DNA from: Paenibacillus catalpae
GTDB lineage: Bacteria; Bacillota; Bacilli; Paenibacillales; Paenibacillaceae
DNA: 64,000 nucleotides
NCBI RefSeq assembly: GCF_900112695.1
Contig: NZ_FOMT01000001.1
Location: forward strand, 1,550,001 to 1,614,000
Direction: 5' to 3'
Program-made: the position numbers and the translations under genes
Shown: one piece after another, positions 1 through 8,884 of the stretch
How positions within the stretch are numbered: the stretch's first letter is position 1
How the letters are laid out: every line of letters starts with the position of its first letter
The notes under the pieces: model-generated
The model's input: only the letters and a program-made list of their open reading frames with translations
Databases searched by the model: none
Told to the model about the DNA's origin: nothing

Positions 1-835
1 CGGTAATGTCGACCGTTGCCCCTACACCTTCTGCTGCGCAGCGGACTGCCCGGTATACCTTTTCTCTGACGGTTTCCAGCTCCTGCACCGTTGAAGCTCT
101 TAGAATAAATACCGCTTCTGTCAGCTCCGGCACCACGTTAGGCGCATCTCCGCCTTTTGTAATAATGCCGTGGATCCGTACGTCTTCCTTCATAAACTGC
201 CGCAGCGAATTGATCGCCACATATGCGTTAACAAGCGCATCGAGCGCGCTAATGCCTTTTTCCGGCGATGAAGAAGCATGCGCCTGTCTCCCGTGGAACG
301 TAAACGTTGCGTCAACACACGCCAGTGCGCCGCGAAGCACCATCGTTTTATTCTGAGGATGGACCATCATGGCCGCATCAACGTCGTCAAATACGCCGTC
401 ATCGCACATAATGATTTTTCCTCCGCCTTCCTCTTCAGCAGGTGTTCCTAGCACAAGGATTTTGCCCGGCAGCTCGGGAAAAGTATCCTTTAGCGCCAAA
501 GCCGCTCCAACTGCAGCAGTTCCGATGAGGCTATGGCCGCAGCCATGTCCCAGACCTGGCAGCGCATCGTACTCCGCAAGCAATGCGATTGTTGGTCCTC
601 CCGCTGACCCTTCCCAGGTTGCCCGGAACGATGTCTCCAAACCTGAAATGCCTTTCTCCACTTCGAATCCGGCTTCAATCAACGGCTCGGTGAGCCACTG
701 TTGAGCCTTGTGCTCGTAAAAGCTAAGCTCCGGATTCGAGTGAATATTCAGCGACAGCGCCCGCAGCTGTCCGTCTCGCTCGTCAACTGCCTGTGCAATG
801 CGGCGCTTAATTTCGTTTTCTGTATGCATGCTCAT
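1..835 (-). CDS. M20-family amidohydrolase/peptidase, C-terminus missing
   Basis: This minus-strand frame is open from an ATG at 835 to the window edge, so only about 278 N-terminal residues are present. The protein carries the M20 metal-site signature EYDALPGLGHGCGHSLIG (about residues 100-117) and the later EEEGGGK segment, as in the ACY1L2/AbgB-like amidohydrolases that cleave amide or dipeptide bonds with a dinuclear zinc site. There is no signal peptide, so it is probably cytoplasmic. The start is chosen because the protein begins naturally there (MSMHTENEIKRRI) behind a GGTGGG ribosome binding site. The substrate cannot be deduced. It lies downstream of a LysR gene on the same strand but behind a terminator, so it is probably transcribed separately. 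Confidence 0.85.
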   Translation of the reverse strand, partial: MSMHTENEIKRRIAQAVDERDGQLRALSLNIHSNPELSFYEHKAQQWLTEPLIEAGFEVEKGISGLETSFRATWEGSAGGPTIALLAEYDALPGLGHGCGHSLIGTAAVGAALALKDTFPELPGKILVLGTPAEEEGGGKIIMCDDGVFDDVDAAMMVHPQNKTMVLRGALACVDATFTFHGRQAHASSSPEKGISALDALVNAYVAINSLRQFMKEDVRIHGIITKGGDAPNVVPELTEAVFILRASTVQELETVREKVYRAVRCAAEGVGATVDIT

Positions 836-975
836 GAATTTCCCACCCGTTCTACTAAATCCGTATATTTATGCATCAATATGTATCAAATAATAAGGAA
901 ACATGCCCGATAAGTACAATTAATTGTTTTTTGGGGGACTGCATAACAATTTTTATGGTCTTTATTCAAAATGAA

Positions 976-1006
976 AAGCTCTGCTTCAAATAAGAAGCAG
1001 AGCTTT
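976..1006 (-). terminator. intrinsic terminator after the LysR gene
   Basis: A 13-bp perfect stem (arms 976-988 and 994-1006, loop 5 nt) is followed on the minus strand by a T-rich run. It sits just past the LysR stop codon and separates that gene from the M20 gene. Confidence 0.8.
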
Positions 1007-1014
1007 CTGTATGT

Positions 1015-1899
1015 TTAATGCTCGGATTTCATAAAATCAACAAACTTGTCTACGATCGCAAGCTCTCGCGTATGCTCCCGGTACAGCATCCAGGTATTCC
1101 GGCGGATTGATTCCCCGTTCTTCAGCTTAAGTTCGAGAGAATACACTCCATCCTCCGGTGTTACGAACACTCCTGGAACGATGGAATATCCTAGTCCTTG
1201 CTTGACCAATTCCTTGCAAGTCTCATAGGCATCTGCCTGCATCGCAATCAACGGAGGGACGCTGTAATGCTCATGCCACCATGTTTGTATGGTTTGACCA
1301 AGCGAGGAGGCTGCAGCGCGAACGACCTTCGACTTCGGCTCACTATACAGAATTTGCGGCAGCTCCGGTAATTTATCCAAATCAATCGGTTCACGGGAGA
1401 TCAGGCAGATAGGCTCATCGTGCAGGAGATACTTTGCTTCCGGCCATTGATAATTCCCGCGGACGATGCCCACATGGATCTCCTGCTCCGTTAACAAATC
1501 TAGAATTTCCGCGCTTAACGCGCAAGTCACATTAAATTGCACCTCGGGATACAGGTCCTTGAACTTCCGCAGCAGCGGCGGCAGCTTGTATAAGCCATAA
1601 TAGCTGGCTACGCCAAGACGAAACGTGCCTTTTACCTGACGGCTCATGTTAAGCAGGTAATCCTTCATGGCGTTCATCTCATCCCGCATCTTTTTGGCAA
1701 AGGCGGCCAGCGCTTCACCCTCCGGAGTCAAGTAAGTTCCCTTCGCATGCTTCATGATGATGGGAACTCCAAACTCACGCTCCATTTGCTGGATCCGGTA
1801 CGTTAATGCAGGCTGCGTCATATATAGCCTCTCCGCTGCTTTAGTCAAGCTCTGCTCCTCGGCCACATACTGCAGAATTACCGCATCTTTCTCATTCAA
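1015..1899 (-). CDS. LysR-family transcriptional regulator
   Basis: This is a 294-residue protein with an N-terminal winged helix-turn-helix (about residues 5-65, containing SLTKAAERLYMTQPALTYRI) followed by a periplasmic-binding-protein-like effector domain, the normal LysR size and order. The start is TTG at 1899, preceded by AAAGGAG, and gives the usual short lead-in to the helix-turn-helix. It begins 20 nt after the stop of the upstream glycosyltransferase on the same strand, so the two may be co-transcribed, which is unusual for LysR genes. Its own terminator follows. The target and ligand are unknown; the M20 gene downstream is a candidate only by position. Confidence 0.85.
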   Translation of the reverse strand: MNEKDAVILQYVAEEQSLTKAAERLYMTQPALTYRIQQMEREFGVPIIMKHAKGTYLTPEGEALAAFAKKMRDEMNAMKDYLLNMSRQVKGTFRLGVASYYGLYKLPPLLRKFKDLYPEVQFNVTCALSAEILDLLTEQEIHVGIVRGNYQWPEAKYLLHDEPICLISREPIDLDKLPELPQILYSEPKSKVVRAAASSLGQTIQTWWHEHYSVPPLIAMQADAYETCKELVKQGLGYSIVPGVFVTPEDGVYSLELKLKNGESIRRNTWMLYREHTRELAIVDKFVDFMKSEH

Positions 1900-1919
1900 A
1901 CCAAACAGGCTCCTTTAAC

Positions 1920-3137
1920 TTAATCAACTGATAATATTGCATCTATCTCTCCGCATAATTTCACCCAGTCGAAATGCTCCCTGGCATCCTGCTGCGTGCT
2001 ATAGCAGACATCTTTAAGCAACTCCCCATTATTGCAGGCGCCAATCAATCTATGCGCTAATTCCCTATAATCACCTACAGCGTGGAGTGAGCCATAATCC
2101 AAAAGGCGATTTCCTTGTTTATAGGAATCCTCCAGAAGAACAAATCTACGTTCATGCTTGGTGACAGCTTCCCGGCTAGACTCTATATCTGATGTAATGA
2201 GATAACAGCCAAACGCTTTTGCCTCAGATACGACATGGGCGGATGCTTCATACAACGATGGCAGCGCAAAAATCTTCGCGCGGCGATACCAGTCTTGAAG
2301 CTGGTGTTTATCTTGAATAAATCCGGTAAGAACGATCCTGTCTTGCAGCTCCGGATTTGCCTGCAGAAACGCCTTCAGATGAGGCTGGAAAGCCTCATCA
2401 ACACCCCCAATCAATACAAGCCTCCAGCTGTCAGGAATGGACAATGCGGCTATTTTAAAGGCATCCAATAATTGATCGGTTGCCTTAGCATGATTGCCTA
2501 AACGACCGACGGTTAGAATCAGATTCTCTTTTTCCTCAAACCTGATGTAGGAATCTATTTCCTTACCAAACGAATAAGAGCCGTTCGGAATGTAGTGAAT
2601 GGGAACAGACCATTTCCGTCTGATATATTCGACCATTGATTCGCTGCTGATCAAATCACATTGTCGCAGGAACTGTAGAAAATAATCATTTAACGGTGTC
2701 CGATTAATCCAATGGATATTAGCATCCAGCTTTAAATAAACTTTACCCTTTGGATTAAGCTTCTTGTAACGGTCTACCGCCGCATAATAAAAAGGATAAA
2801 ACCCGAACAAAAACAATATATCCATATGTGCTGCATGATCTTCTATGTATTGAACCAAGTCTTTGCTGCAATCATGAACATTGGCTCCAAATATCGTCTC
2901 AAGGGCGCGGTCCGGATGATAAGTGAACGCTGCTTCCAAATAGTTAAATTCAACATTTTCCTCGAACATGTTCAGGGAAGGCCAGGTAATAGATTCATCG
3001 CTAGGTTTATAGGTAACATATACCGCTTTATAGCCGTAATATTTCTGCATGAGATACGGAATAATCCCTACATCTTTCGTTAAGAGCGCATCGGTCAAAC
3101 ATGGTGCCAGCAAATAAAAGGTTTTTCTCTCCCTCAT
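1920..3137 (-). CDS. glycosyltransferase family 4 (GT-B fold)
   Basis: The 405-residue protein shows the GT4 C-terminal half: nucleotide-sugar contact region TVGRLGNHAKATDQLLDAF (about 215-235), then IVLTGFIQDKHQLQDWYRRA and the acceptor/donor loop ALPSLYEASAHVVSEAKAFG, which corresponds to the EX7E region of retaining GT-B enzymes. No membrane helices or signal peptide are evident, so it probably acts on the cytoplasmic face. ATG at 3137 follows AGGTG. The donor and acceptor are unknown and no polysaccharide cluster surrounds it. It stands alone except for the LysR gene 20 nt downstream. Confidence 0.8.
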   Translation of the reverse strand: MRERKTFYLLAPCLTDALLTKDVGIIPYLMQKYYGYKAVYVTYKPSDESITWPSLNMFEENVEFNYLEAAFTYHPDRALETIFGANVHDCSKDLVQYIEDHAAHMDILFLFGFYPFYYAAVDRYKKLNPKGKVYLKLDANIHWINRTPLNDYFLQFLRQCDLISSESMVEYIRRKWSVPIHYIPNGSYSFGKEIDSYIRFEEKENLILTVGRLGNHAKATDQLLDAFKIAALSIPDSWRLVLIGGVDEAFQPHLKAFLQANPELQDRIVLTGFIQDKHQLQDWYRRAKIFALPSLYEASAHVVSEAKAFGCYLITSDIESSREAVTKHERRFVLLEDSYKQGNRLLDYGSLHAVGDYRELAHRLIGACNNGELLKDVCYSTQQDAREHFDWVKLCGEIDAILSVD

Positions 3138-3229
3138 GACACACCTCTATTCTAAAATGCACGCCGCAGCACAATCCCCTACTTTATTCGTAAAATCTTA
3201 TGGTCGTTTCGATTGGAATATACCGATTC

Positions 3230-3481
3230 CTAATCCCTCGGATAACTCACGCTCATAATGTCCATGAACGGCACTTTATCCAGCCCGGAAGTGGTTTCGA
3301 TATGCACTCTTCCCGTTCTGGAATCCATCGTCTTGATGATTCCTCTGACAGACTCTTCTCTTCCCCAGACCGTCAGAAGAATGGTAGATTTTTCGTAGAA
3401 AGCTTCGCTCAATTGATTCCCGATCTCTTCTAATACAAACTCGTCTCTCGTAGGACGTTTTGGCACTTTTGCTTTAGCCAT
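3230..3481 (-). CDS. YolD-like protein
   Basis: This 83-residue protein matches the YolD-like family in length and pattern: an LEEIGNQLSEAF amphipathic helix, then the beta-rich VRGIIKTMDSRTGRVHIET segment and a closing IPxxDI-like motif (VPFMDIMSVSY). YolD-like proteins in Bacilli are small proteins often found next to Y-family DNA polymerase genes. No such polymerase is present here. ATG at 3481 follows a clear GGAGGT. It is divergent from the catalase gene, with 143 bp between the two starts. The molecular function of the family is unknown. Confidence 0.75.
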   Translation of the reverse strand: MAKAKVPKRPTRDEFVLEEIGNQLSEAFYEKSTILLTVWGREESVRGIIKTMDSRTGRVHIETTSGLDKVPFMDIMSVSYPRD

Positions 3482-3624
3482 ATGATAGATTTACCTCCAA
3501 ATCAGCCTTCTTATTGTTGTCCAATCATAACACATTCTGAAGGCGTTGAAGATAGTCCCAGCATTTTACTCCAGCTAAGAGAATACATATAAAGGTGGAT
3601 AGATTCTGATTCGGAGGTTGAACC

Positions 3625-5055
3625 ATGGATAATAATCAAGGATTGCCTGAAAATAATGCCCCGATGCCAGACAAGAAGCCAGTTAAAAAGGAGCATCCTC
3701 ACGGGCTATCTCCCTCGCAATGGGGCGCCATTGACAGTCCGGCAACGCTTCATTCGCAAACAGTTGGCGCACGCGGCCCGGTGCTGGAACAGGATAGTGT
3801 GTTGCATGAGACGATGGAGACCTTTATACATACCAAAATTCTGGAGAGACCCGTGCATGTCAAGGGCTGGGGGGCGTTTGGCTACTTCCAGACCGTGCAT
3901 TCCATGGCTGAGCATACAAAGCTCTGCTTCTTGCAGCAGCCTGGCTATCAGGTTCCGGTAACGGTAAGATTCTCTCTTGCGGTTAGCAATAAAGGGACGC
4001 CGGATACGTCACGCAATGTGCGAGGATTTGCCACCAAGTTCTACACGGATCAAGGCGTCTTCGATATGGTGTTCAATCATATTCCGGTCTTTCTGGTCAG
4101 AGACCCGATGCGCTTTCCCGAGTCGATAAGAGCCTTTGAGCCTTCGCCAATCAACAACCTGATTGATCCGGAACGGTTCTGGAGCTTTATTGCAAGAGCA
4201 CCGGAATCCACTCATTTTGTATTATGGCTGTATTCCGACGCCGGTACCGTCAAGAGTCTCCGCCACATCCCTGGTCACAGCGTTAATACGTATGTGTGGA
4301 GGAATGCGCAAGGTGTCCGCACGTATGTCAAATATCACTGGATTCCGTATGCCGGAGTCCAGCACATCGATCGTCAGGAGTCTGCCGAGCTGAGCTGTCA
4401 GAATCCGGATTATGCCGGTCAGGATTTATATGACACGATTGCTGCCGGAAAAACAGTTGAGTACGGCCTGTACGTACAGCTGATGGATCCAGCCGATGAA
4501 GCGAGACTCCCCTATGATCCACTTGATGACACGAAGATTTGGGATGAAGATCAGTATCCACTTCTGCCGGTCGGCAAGCTGGTCTTGAACAAGAATCCTG
4601 ACAATTACATGGAACAGGTCGAGAAGCTGGCTTTCTCCCCTTCCAATCTGCTGGAAGGCGCCGAACTGTCCGATGATAAAATGCTGCAAGGACGCGCAAA
4701 CATTTATTCCGATTCACAGCGCCATCGGATCGGATCCGACTTCCGCAAAGTGCCGATCAACCATCAGGCGAATTGGACTCCCGGATCGATGCAGACCAGC
4801 GGCAACGGCAGATACGTAGAAGGACATCTGGTACGGTCGGAAATTCCGAAGCCTGACGATTTCTCGCAAGCCGGTGACTATTACGACAGACTGCAGCCTG
4901 TTCAGAAAGATCACTTGGCAGAGAATCTGGCACTTGATCTTGCAGGCGTATCCCCAGAAACGCAAAGCATTGTGCTCAGTTACTTAAACAAAGCTTCAAC
5001 CGAATTAGGTGAACGCGTAGCCCGCCAGATTCAGTCTCTGACTGACAAGAAATAG
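3625..5055 (+). CDS. heme catalase, divergent member
   Basis: This 476-residue protein aligns with monofunctional heme catalases, which convert hydrogen peroxide to water and oxygen. The distal histidine lies in PVHVKGWGAFGYF (His78), the distal asparagine in VFNHIPVFLVRD (Asn151) and the proximal heme-ligand tyrosine in DKMLQGRANIYSDSQRHRIG (Arg357, Tyr361), so the catalytic set is complete. Several flanking positions differ from the common catalase pattern, for example FNHIP for GNNTP and LDDTKIW for FDLTKVW, which suggests a separate branch of the family. The length fits small-subunit catalases. A GGAG ribosome site precedes ATG 3625. It is monocistronic and ends in a bidirectional terminator. 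No PerR box could be identified with confidence. Confidence 0.88.
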   Translation: MDNNQGLPENNAPMPDKKPVKKEHPHGLSPSQWGAIDSPATLHSQTVGARGPVLEQDSVLHETMETFIHTKILERPVHVKGWGAFGYFQTVHSMAEHTKLCFLQQPGYQVPVTVRFSLAVSNKGTPDTSRNVRGFATKFYTDQGVFDMVFNHIPVFLVRDPMRFPESIRAFEPSPINNLIDPERFWSFIARAPESTHFVLWLYSDAGTVKSLRHIPGHSVNTYVWRNAQGVRTYVKYHWIPYAGVQHIDRQESAELSCQNPDYAGQDLYDTIAAGKTVEYGLYVQLMDPADEARLPYDPLDDTKIWDEDQYPLLPVGKLVLNKNPDNYMEQVEKLAFSPSNLLEGAELSDDKMLQGRANIYSDSQRHRIGSDFRKVPINHQANWTPGSMQTSGNGRYVEGHLVRSEIPKPDDFSQAGDYYDRLQPVQKDHLAENLALDLAGVSPETQSIVLSYLNKASTELGERVARQIQSLTDKK

Positions 5056-5060
5056 CGAAT

Positions 5061-5094
5061 AAAAAATCCGTTCCCTGCCGGGAACGGATTTTTT
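5061..5094. terminator. bidirectional terminator between catalase and rhamnosidase
   Basis: A 15-bp perfect stem (5061-5075 with 5080-5094, 4-nt loop) carries A-runs on one side and T-runs on the other, so it can terminate both convergent genes. Confidence 0.9.
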
Positions 5095-5097
5095 CGA

Positions 5098-7788
5098 TTA
5101 TGCGGTAACTTTTGCAGCAGTCTGAATGCGATAAGTTCCCGAACCAAGCGTCAGCACCAGCTTGCCGTCATGTTCTAGGAAATGAAGCACGCCTTGAGCT
5201 TGATGGATTGCGGAACCGTTAACCGAGATGGCAGCTTGGGATGCTTCCTGCAGCCTCACTTCGGCTGTCGTATTCGGAGGCACTTCGAACTCGTACGTCA
5301 CCGCACCTTCGTCACCGACACGCCATTCGCTGCGGATTAAGCCATATGCCGATTTATAAGTAGCTTTGGCAAAGTTAAGTCCCGAATCCGGGCGCGGACG
5401 GAGGAGAATCCGCTTATAACCCGGCTCCGATTCATCCAGATCAAGTCCGGCAACAACTCTATACAGCCACTCCCCAATCGAGCCGTAAGCATAATGATTG
5501 TAAGAGTTCATATCGTCGCTCCAGAATGTGCCGTCTGCCTTGATTCCGTCCCAATGCTCCCAAATCGTTGTTGCGCCTTGATGAATCGAATACAGCCAAG
5601 ATGGATAATCCTCCTGCTGCACGAGCTTGACAGCCACATCATGGTGGCCGTTCTCCGTCAATACATGACACAGATACGGGGTGCCAACAAAGCCGGTCGT
5701 CAGATGGAATTTCTGTTCCGTGACATATTCGGCGAGCGTTTTTGCCAGCCGTTCACGAACCGTCCCCTCAACGAGACCAAACATTAACGGGAGTACATGC
5801 GCCGTTTGGGTATGTGCTGCAAGCCGTCCATTAGGGGTGATAAATTCCCGCTCGAATGCCTCGATGATCCGATTATACAATTCGCGGTACGTTCTGACGT
5901 CCTCAGTGCGGCCAAGCACCTCTGCAGTTTGAACAAACAACTTGGTAGAATAAGCATAGAAGCAGGTTGCGATCAGATCACGAGGCGTTGCTCCCACATA
6001 ATCGCCTTCCTTGGCATCCAGCCCCAGCCAATCGCCGAAGTGGAAGCCGGTATTCCACAAGTGCTCATCCTGCCCTTGCTGACGCATGTACTCCACCCAT
6101 GCCTTCATGCTGTCATATTGCTCTTCGAGAACTCTCTTATCTCCATAGCTCAGATAGACGACCCACGGACAAATGACTGCAGCATCGCCCCATGCAGCGG
6201 AAGAATACGAGCCTTGATCCAGCACATGCGGAACAACGAAGGGGACTCCCCCGTCATTGCGTTGATCGGCCTTCAGATCCCGAAGCCATTTAGCGAAAAA
6301 CGGTGCAACATCATAGTTAAATGCCGCCGTGCGAATGAACACCTGCGCATCGCCGGTCCATCCAAGCCGTTCATCCCGCTGCGGACAGTCGGTTGGTACA
6401 TCAAGGAAATTGCCGCGTTGTCCCCAGATGATATTTTGCTGAAGCTTGTTAAGCAGAGGATTAGAGCATTCGAAGGTTCCGGACGGTTCCATGTCGGTAT
6501 GAATGACATGACCGGTGAACGTATCTAAATTCAGCGGAGCTTGCTCCGGCCAGCCTTCTACCTTCACATAACGGAAACCCTGGAAGGAGAAATGCGGCTC
6601 ATATTCTTCTCCTCCCCCTTTGCAGACATAACTGACGGTCTGCTTCGCTTTACGCAGATTGCCAATATAGAAGTTGCCTTCCCGATCAAGAACCTCGGCA
6701 TGCTGGAACGCAAGAGCGGTACCGGCTGGCAAATCTACGCGGAAATGAAGACGTCCAACCATATTTTGCCCCATATCCAATACGGTTTCACCCGATGGTG
6801 TCTTTATGAGCTCAATTGGCTTCAGCTTTTCTGTTATTCGTACAGGTTCATTTTCCTGCATAACAAGGATTTCCTTGGAATGTGCCACTTCAGCAACTTC
6901 TGTCCAGTCCTTGTCTTCATAAGCGGTCTCCGTCCATCCTGTCTTCTCCAAGCGGGCATCATAGGTCTCGCCATGATACAGCTCGGACATCAGAATGGGG
7001 CCGGTAGAAGCACGCCATGACGGGTCCGTGCACACAACCTCGGACGTTCCGTCATCATAATCAATATGCAATTGAAGCAGCAAAGCGCGTGTATTGCCAT
7101 AGATGCTTTTCTGGTTATTCCAGGCCAAATCGCCCTTATACCAACCGTTTGCAAGCGATGCTCCTATGGCGTTACTCGTTCCGGCGAGGATTTGCTGGGT
7201 TACATCGTAAGCTTGTACCTGGAGTCTGCTAGAGTAACTCGTCCAGCCCGGCGTGAACTGCCAATCACCGACGCGCTGACCGTTCAGCTCCAGTTCATAT
7301 AATCCAAGCGAGGTGGCATACACAGTCGCACGGCTGATGCTGCTGCGTGTATGGAAAGTTGTTCGGAGGAGGAAGATCTCCTCCGCTTGCGGATCAATAG
7401 CTGTGCTGTCAGGCGTAATCCACGCTGCTTTCCAATCCGAGACGTCCAGCAATCCCATTTCCCAATAGGCTGCTTCGCTCCAGTCTGATTCGCGGCCTTT
7501 GTTGTCCCAAACTTTAATCTGGTAATAGTAACGACCTCTTGATTGAAGCGGCTGGCCGCCATACTCCACGAGTACGGATTGATCGGATTCTACTCTGCCG
7601 CTGTCCCATACAACCGCCTTCTCATCTACACCATCAAATCCGCAGGATACTTGAATCTGATACGCAAGCTGCAACACATGAACATCATCGGTTTGGAGCT
7701 GCCAGCTGATTCTGGGCGTCCTGACGCCAAGTCCAGTAGGATTGTACCGGTATTCGCAGCGCAGGTGCGTCACTTGTAACAAAGTCAT
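5098..7788 (-). CDS. alpha-L-rhamnosidase, GH78
   Basis: This 896-residue protein has the GH78 layout: N-terminal beta-sandwich domains (about 1-330), a linker, the (alpha/alpha)6 catalytic barrel and a C-terminal beta domain. The family signature DCPQRDERLGWTGDAQVF starts near residue 467 and holds the acidic residues expected to include the general acid. The enzyme releases terminal L-rhamnose from rhamnogalacturonan or rhamnosylated glycosides. There is no signal peptide, so it probably acts inside the cell on imported oligosaccharides. ATG 7788 follows AAGGGGA. It is divergent from an AraC regulator that probably controls it. Confidence 0.92.
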   Translation of the reverse strand: MTLLQVTHLRCEYRYNPTGLGVRTPRISWQLQTDDVHVLQLAYQIQVSCGFDGVDEKAVVWDSGRVESDQSVLVEYGGQPLQSRGRYYYQIKVWDNKGRESDWSEAAYWEMGLLDVSDWKAAWITPDSTAIDPQAEEIFLLRTTFHTRSSISRATVYATSLGLYELELNGQRVGDWQFTPGWTSYSSRLQVQAYDVTQQILAGTSNAIGASLANGWYKGDLAWNNQKSIYGNTRALLLQLHIDYDDGTSEVVCTDPSWRASTGPILMSELYHGETYDARLEKTGWTETAYEDKDWTEVAEVAHSKEILVMQENEPVRITEKLKPIELIKTPSGETVLDMGQNMVGRLHFRVDLPAGTALAFQHAEVLDREGNFYIGNLRKAKQTVSYVCKGGGEEYEPHFSFQGFRYVKVEGWPEQAPLNLDTFTGHVIHTDMEPSGTFECSNPLLNKLQQNIIWGQRGNFLDVPTDCPQRDERLGWTGDAQVFIRTAAFNYDVAPFFAKWLRDLKADQRNDGGVPFVVPHVLDQGSYSSAAWGDAAVICPWVVYLSYGDKRVLEEQYDSMKAWVEYMRQQGQDEHLWNTGFHFGDWLGLDAKEGDYVGATPRDLIATCFYAYSTKLFVQTAEVLGRTEDVRTYRELYNRIIEAFEREFITPNGRLAAHTQTAHVLPLMFGLVEGTVRERLAKTLAEYVTEQKFHLTTGFVGTPYLCHVLTENGHHDVAVKLVQQEDYPSWLYSIHQGATTIWEHWDGIKADGTFWSDDMNSYNHYAYGSIGEWLYRVVAGLDLDESEPGYKRILLRPRPDSGLNFAKATYKSAYGLIRSEWRVGDEGAVTYEFEVPPNTTAEVRLQEASQAAISVNGSAIHQAQGVLHFLEHDGKLVLTLGSGTYRIQTAAKVTA

Positions 7789-7889
7789 ATTTTGAAATCC
7801 CCTTCCATCATCACTTATATGCCCAATCTGACGTTGGCATCTGTACCTTGATTGTATGGCAAGTTAGAACCCCTTTCAGGGGATGATTC

Positions 7890-7933
7890 GGACATTTTTA
7901 TAGGTGGATCTGGACTTCTTGCAAACGGTTTCG
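7890..7933. promoter_or_regulatory. candidate AraC direct repeats and cre-like site
   Basis: Two related decamers, GGACATTTTT (7890-7899) and GGACTTCTTG (7912-7921), are spaced exactly 22 bp apart in the same orientation, the two-helical-turn spacing expected for AraC-type binding. Next to them TGCAAACGGTTTCG (7920-7933) matches 11 of 14 positions of the CcpA cre consensus. A CCCC-N5-GGGG dyad lies at 7870-7882. All are predictions from sequence only. Confidence 0.4.
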
Positions 7934-7982
7934 TACGATGGAGAAAGATACTCGCAGGTGGTTATAAAGGAGGGGGAAGAAA

Positions 7983-8849
7983 ATGAGCATTAAGCGCAGC
8001 ACGTATGTTATGACCGGAGATTCATACTTCGAGCCGGGGGTTCCGATCTACGTGAACCGTGCTTATGAAAGCTTCGATATGAACGAGCATTCACATGAAT
8101 TTGTCGAGATTACGTACGTCAGCGAAGGTGCTGGCGTTCATTATATTGCCGGGGAGACTGTACCTGTAGAGCATGGTACCTTATTTTTTATCCCTGTCGG
8201 GCAAAGTCATGTCTTCCGTCCCACAACGCCAAAAAAAGACCGGCCCCTAATCGTCTACAATTGCTTGCTGCCGGCTGCGTATTTTTCCGAGCTTCGAAAT
8301 AGCTTTCCGCATGCATCGGTCATTTATGACGGTTTTGATGAGGGGTCCTGGTTCTCGATGAAGGATACGACCGGAGAATATCATGCGATGTTCCGCGAGC
8401 TCTACCAGGAATTTTCGGCCAAGCCGCCAGGTTACTTCGTTATTCTGGCCTCTCTTGTGATGCGGATCTTAACCGGAATGTACCGGCACAGGCTGCAGAT
8501 CGCTGCCCCTGCCGGAGACCGTCCGCAATGGTTAACAGTCGATGAAGCCATCGCTTACATCGACTGTAATTATGCCGCTGAACTTAAGCTTGGTGAACTT
8601 GCAACGCAAGCAAGACTTAGCGAACGGCAATTCAGCCGCTTATTCCGCCGTCAGACGGGAATGAGCTTTATTGAATATGTGCAAAGCATCCGTATGGATG
8701 CGGCATGCCGGCTCCTGATCTCCAGCCATAGCAGCGTGGAAGACATAGCTGGCGCGGTCGGATATGCAGATCTCAAGTTTTTCTACCGGCTGTTCAAGAA
8801 AAAAACCGGGGTTACCCCCCGGCTCTATCGTGAAGCGATGAGGAATTAG
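7983..8849 (+). CDS. AraC-family regulator beside the rhamnosidase gene
   Basis: A 288-residue regulator with an N-terminal cupin-like sensing domain (HSHEFVEITYVSEGAGVHY, about residues 37-55) and a C-terminal pair of AraC helix-turn-helix motifs (LATQARLSERQFSRLFRRQTG and the closing VGYADLKFFYRLFKKKTGVT segment). Start ATG 7983 follows AGGAGGGGG. It is divergent from the GH78 gene with 194 bp between the starts, a typical arrangement for a local activator that responds to a rhamnose-type sugar. The inducer is inferred from the neighbour only. Confidence 0.87.
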   Translation: MSIKRSTYVMTGDSYFEPGVPIYVNRAYESFDMNEHSHEFVEITYVSEGAGVHYIAGETVPVEHGTLFFIPVGQSHVFRPTTPKKDRPLIVYNCLLPAAYFSELRNSFPHASVIYDGFDEGSWFSMKDTTGEYHAMFRELYQEFSAKPPGYFVILASLVMRILTGMYRHRLQIAAPAGDRPQWLTVDEAIAYIDCNYAAELKLGELATQARLSERQFSRLFRRQTGMSFIEYVQSIRMDAACRLLISSHSSVEDIAGAVGYADLKFFYRLFKKKTGVTPRLYREAMRN

Positions 8850-8884
8850 CCATTCAAGACAGCGCTTTCCGTTCACCCTTTCAT

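Noticed and set aside
6-704. Plus-strand frames at the start of the window
   Set aside because: The minus strand there encodes an M20 amidohydrolase with its metal-binding motif; the plus-strand translations have no family features.
3482-3624. A possible PerR box between yolD and the catalase gene
   Set aside because: No stretch matches the TTATAAT-N-ATTATAA consensus well enough.
5797-6528. A 243-codon plus-strand frame inside the rhamnosidase gene
   Set aside because: It is antisense to the GH78 catalytic domain, which carries the conserved DCPQRDERLGW signature.
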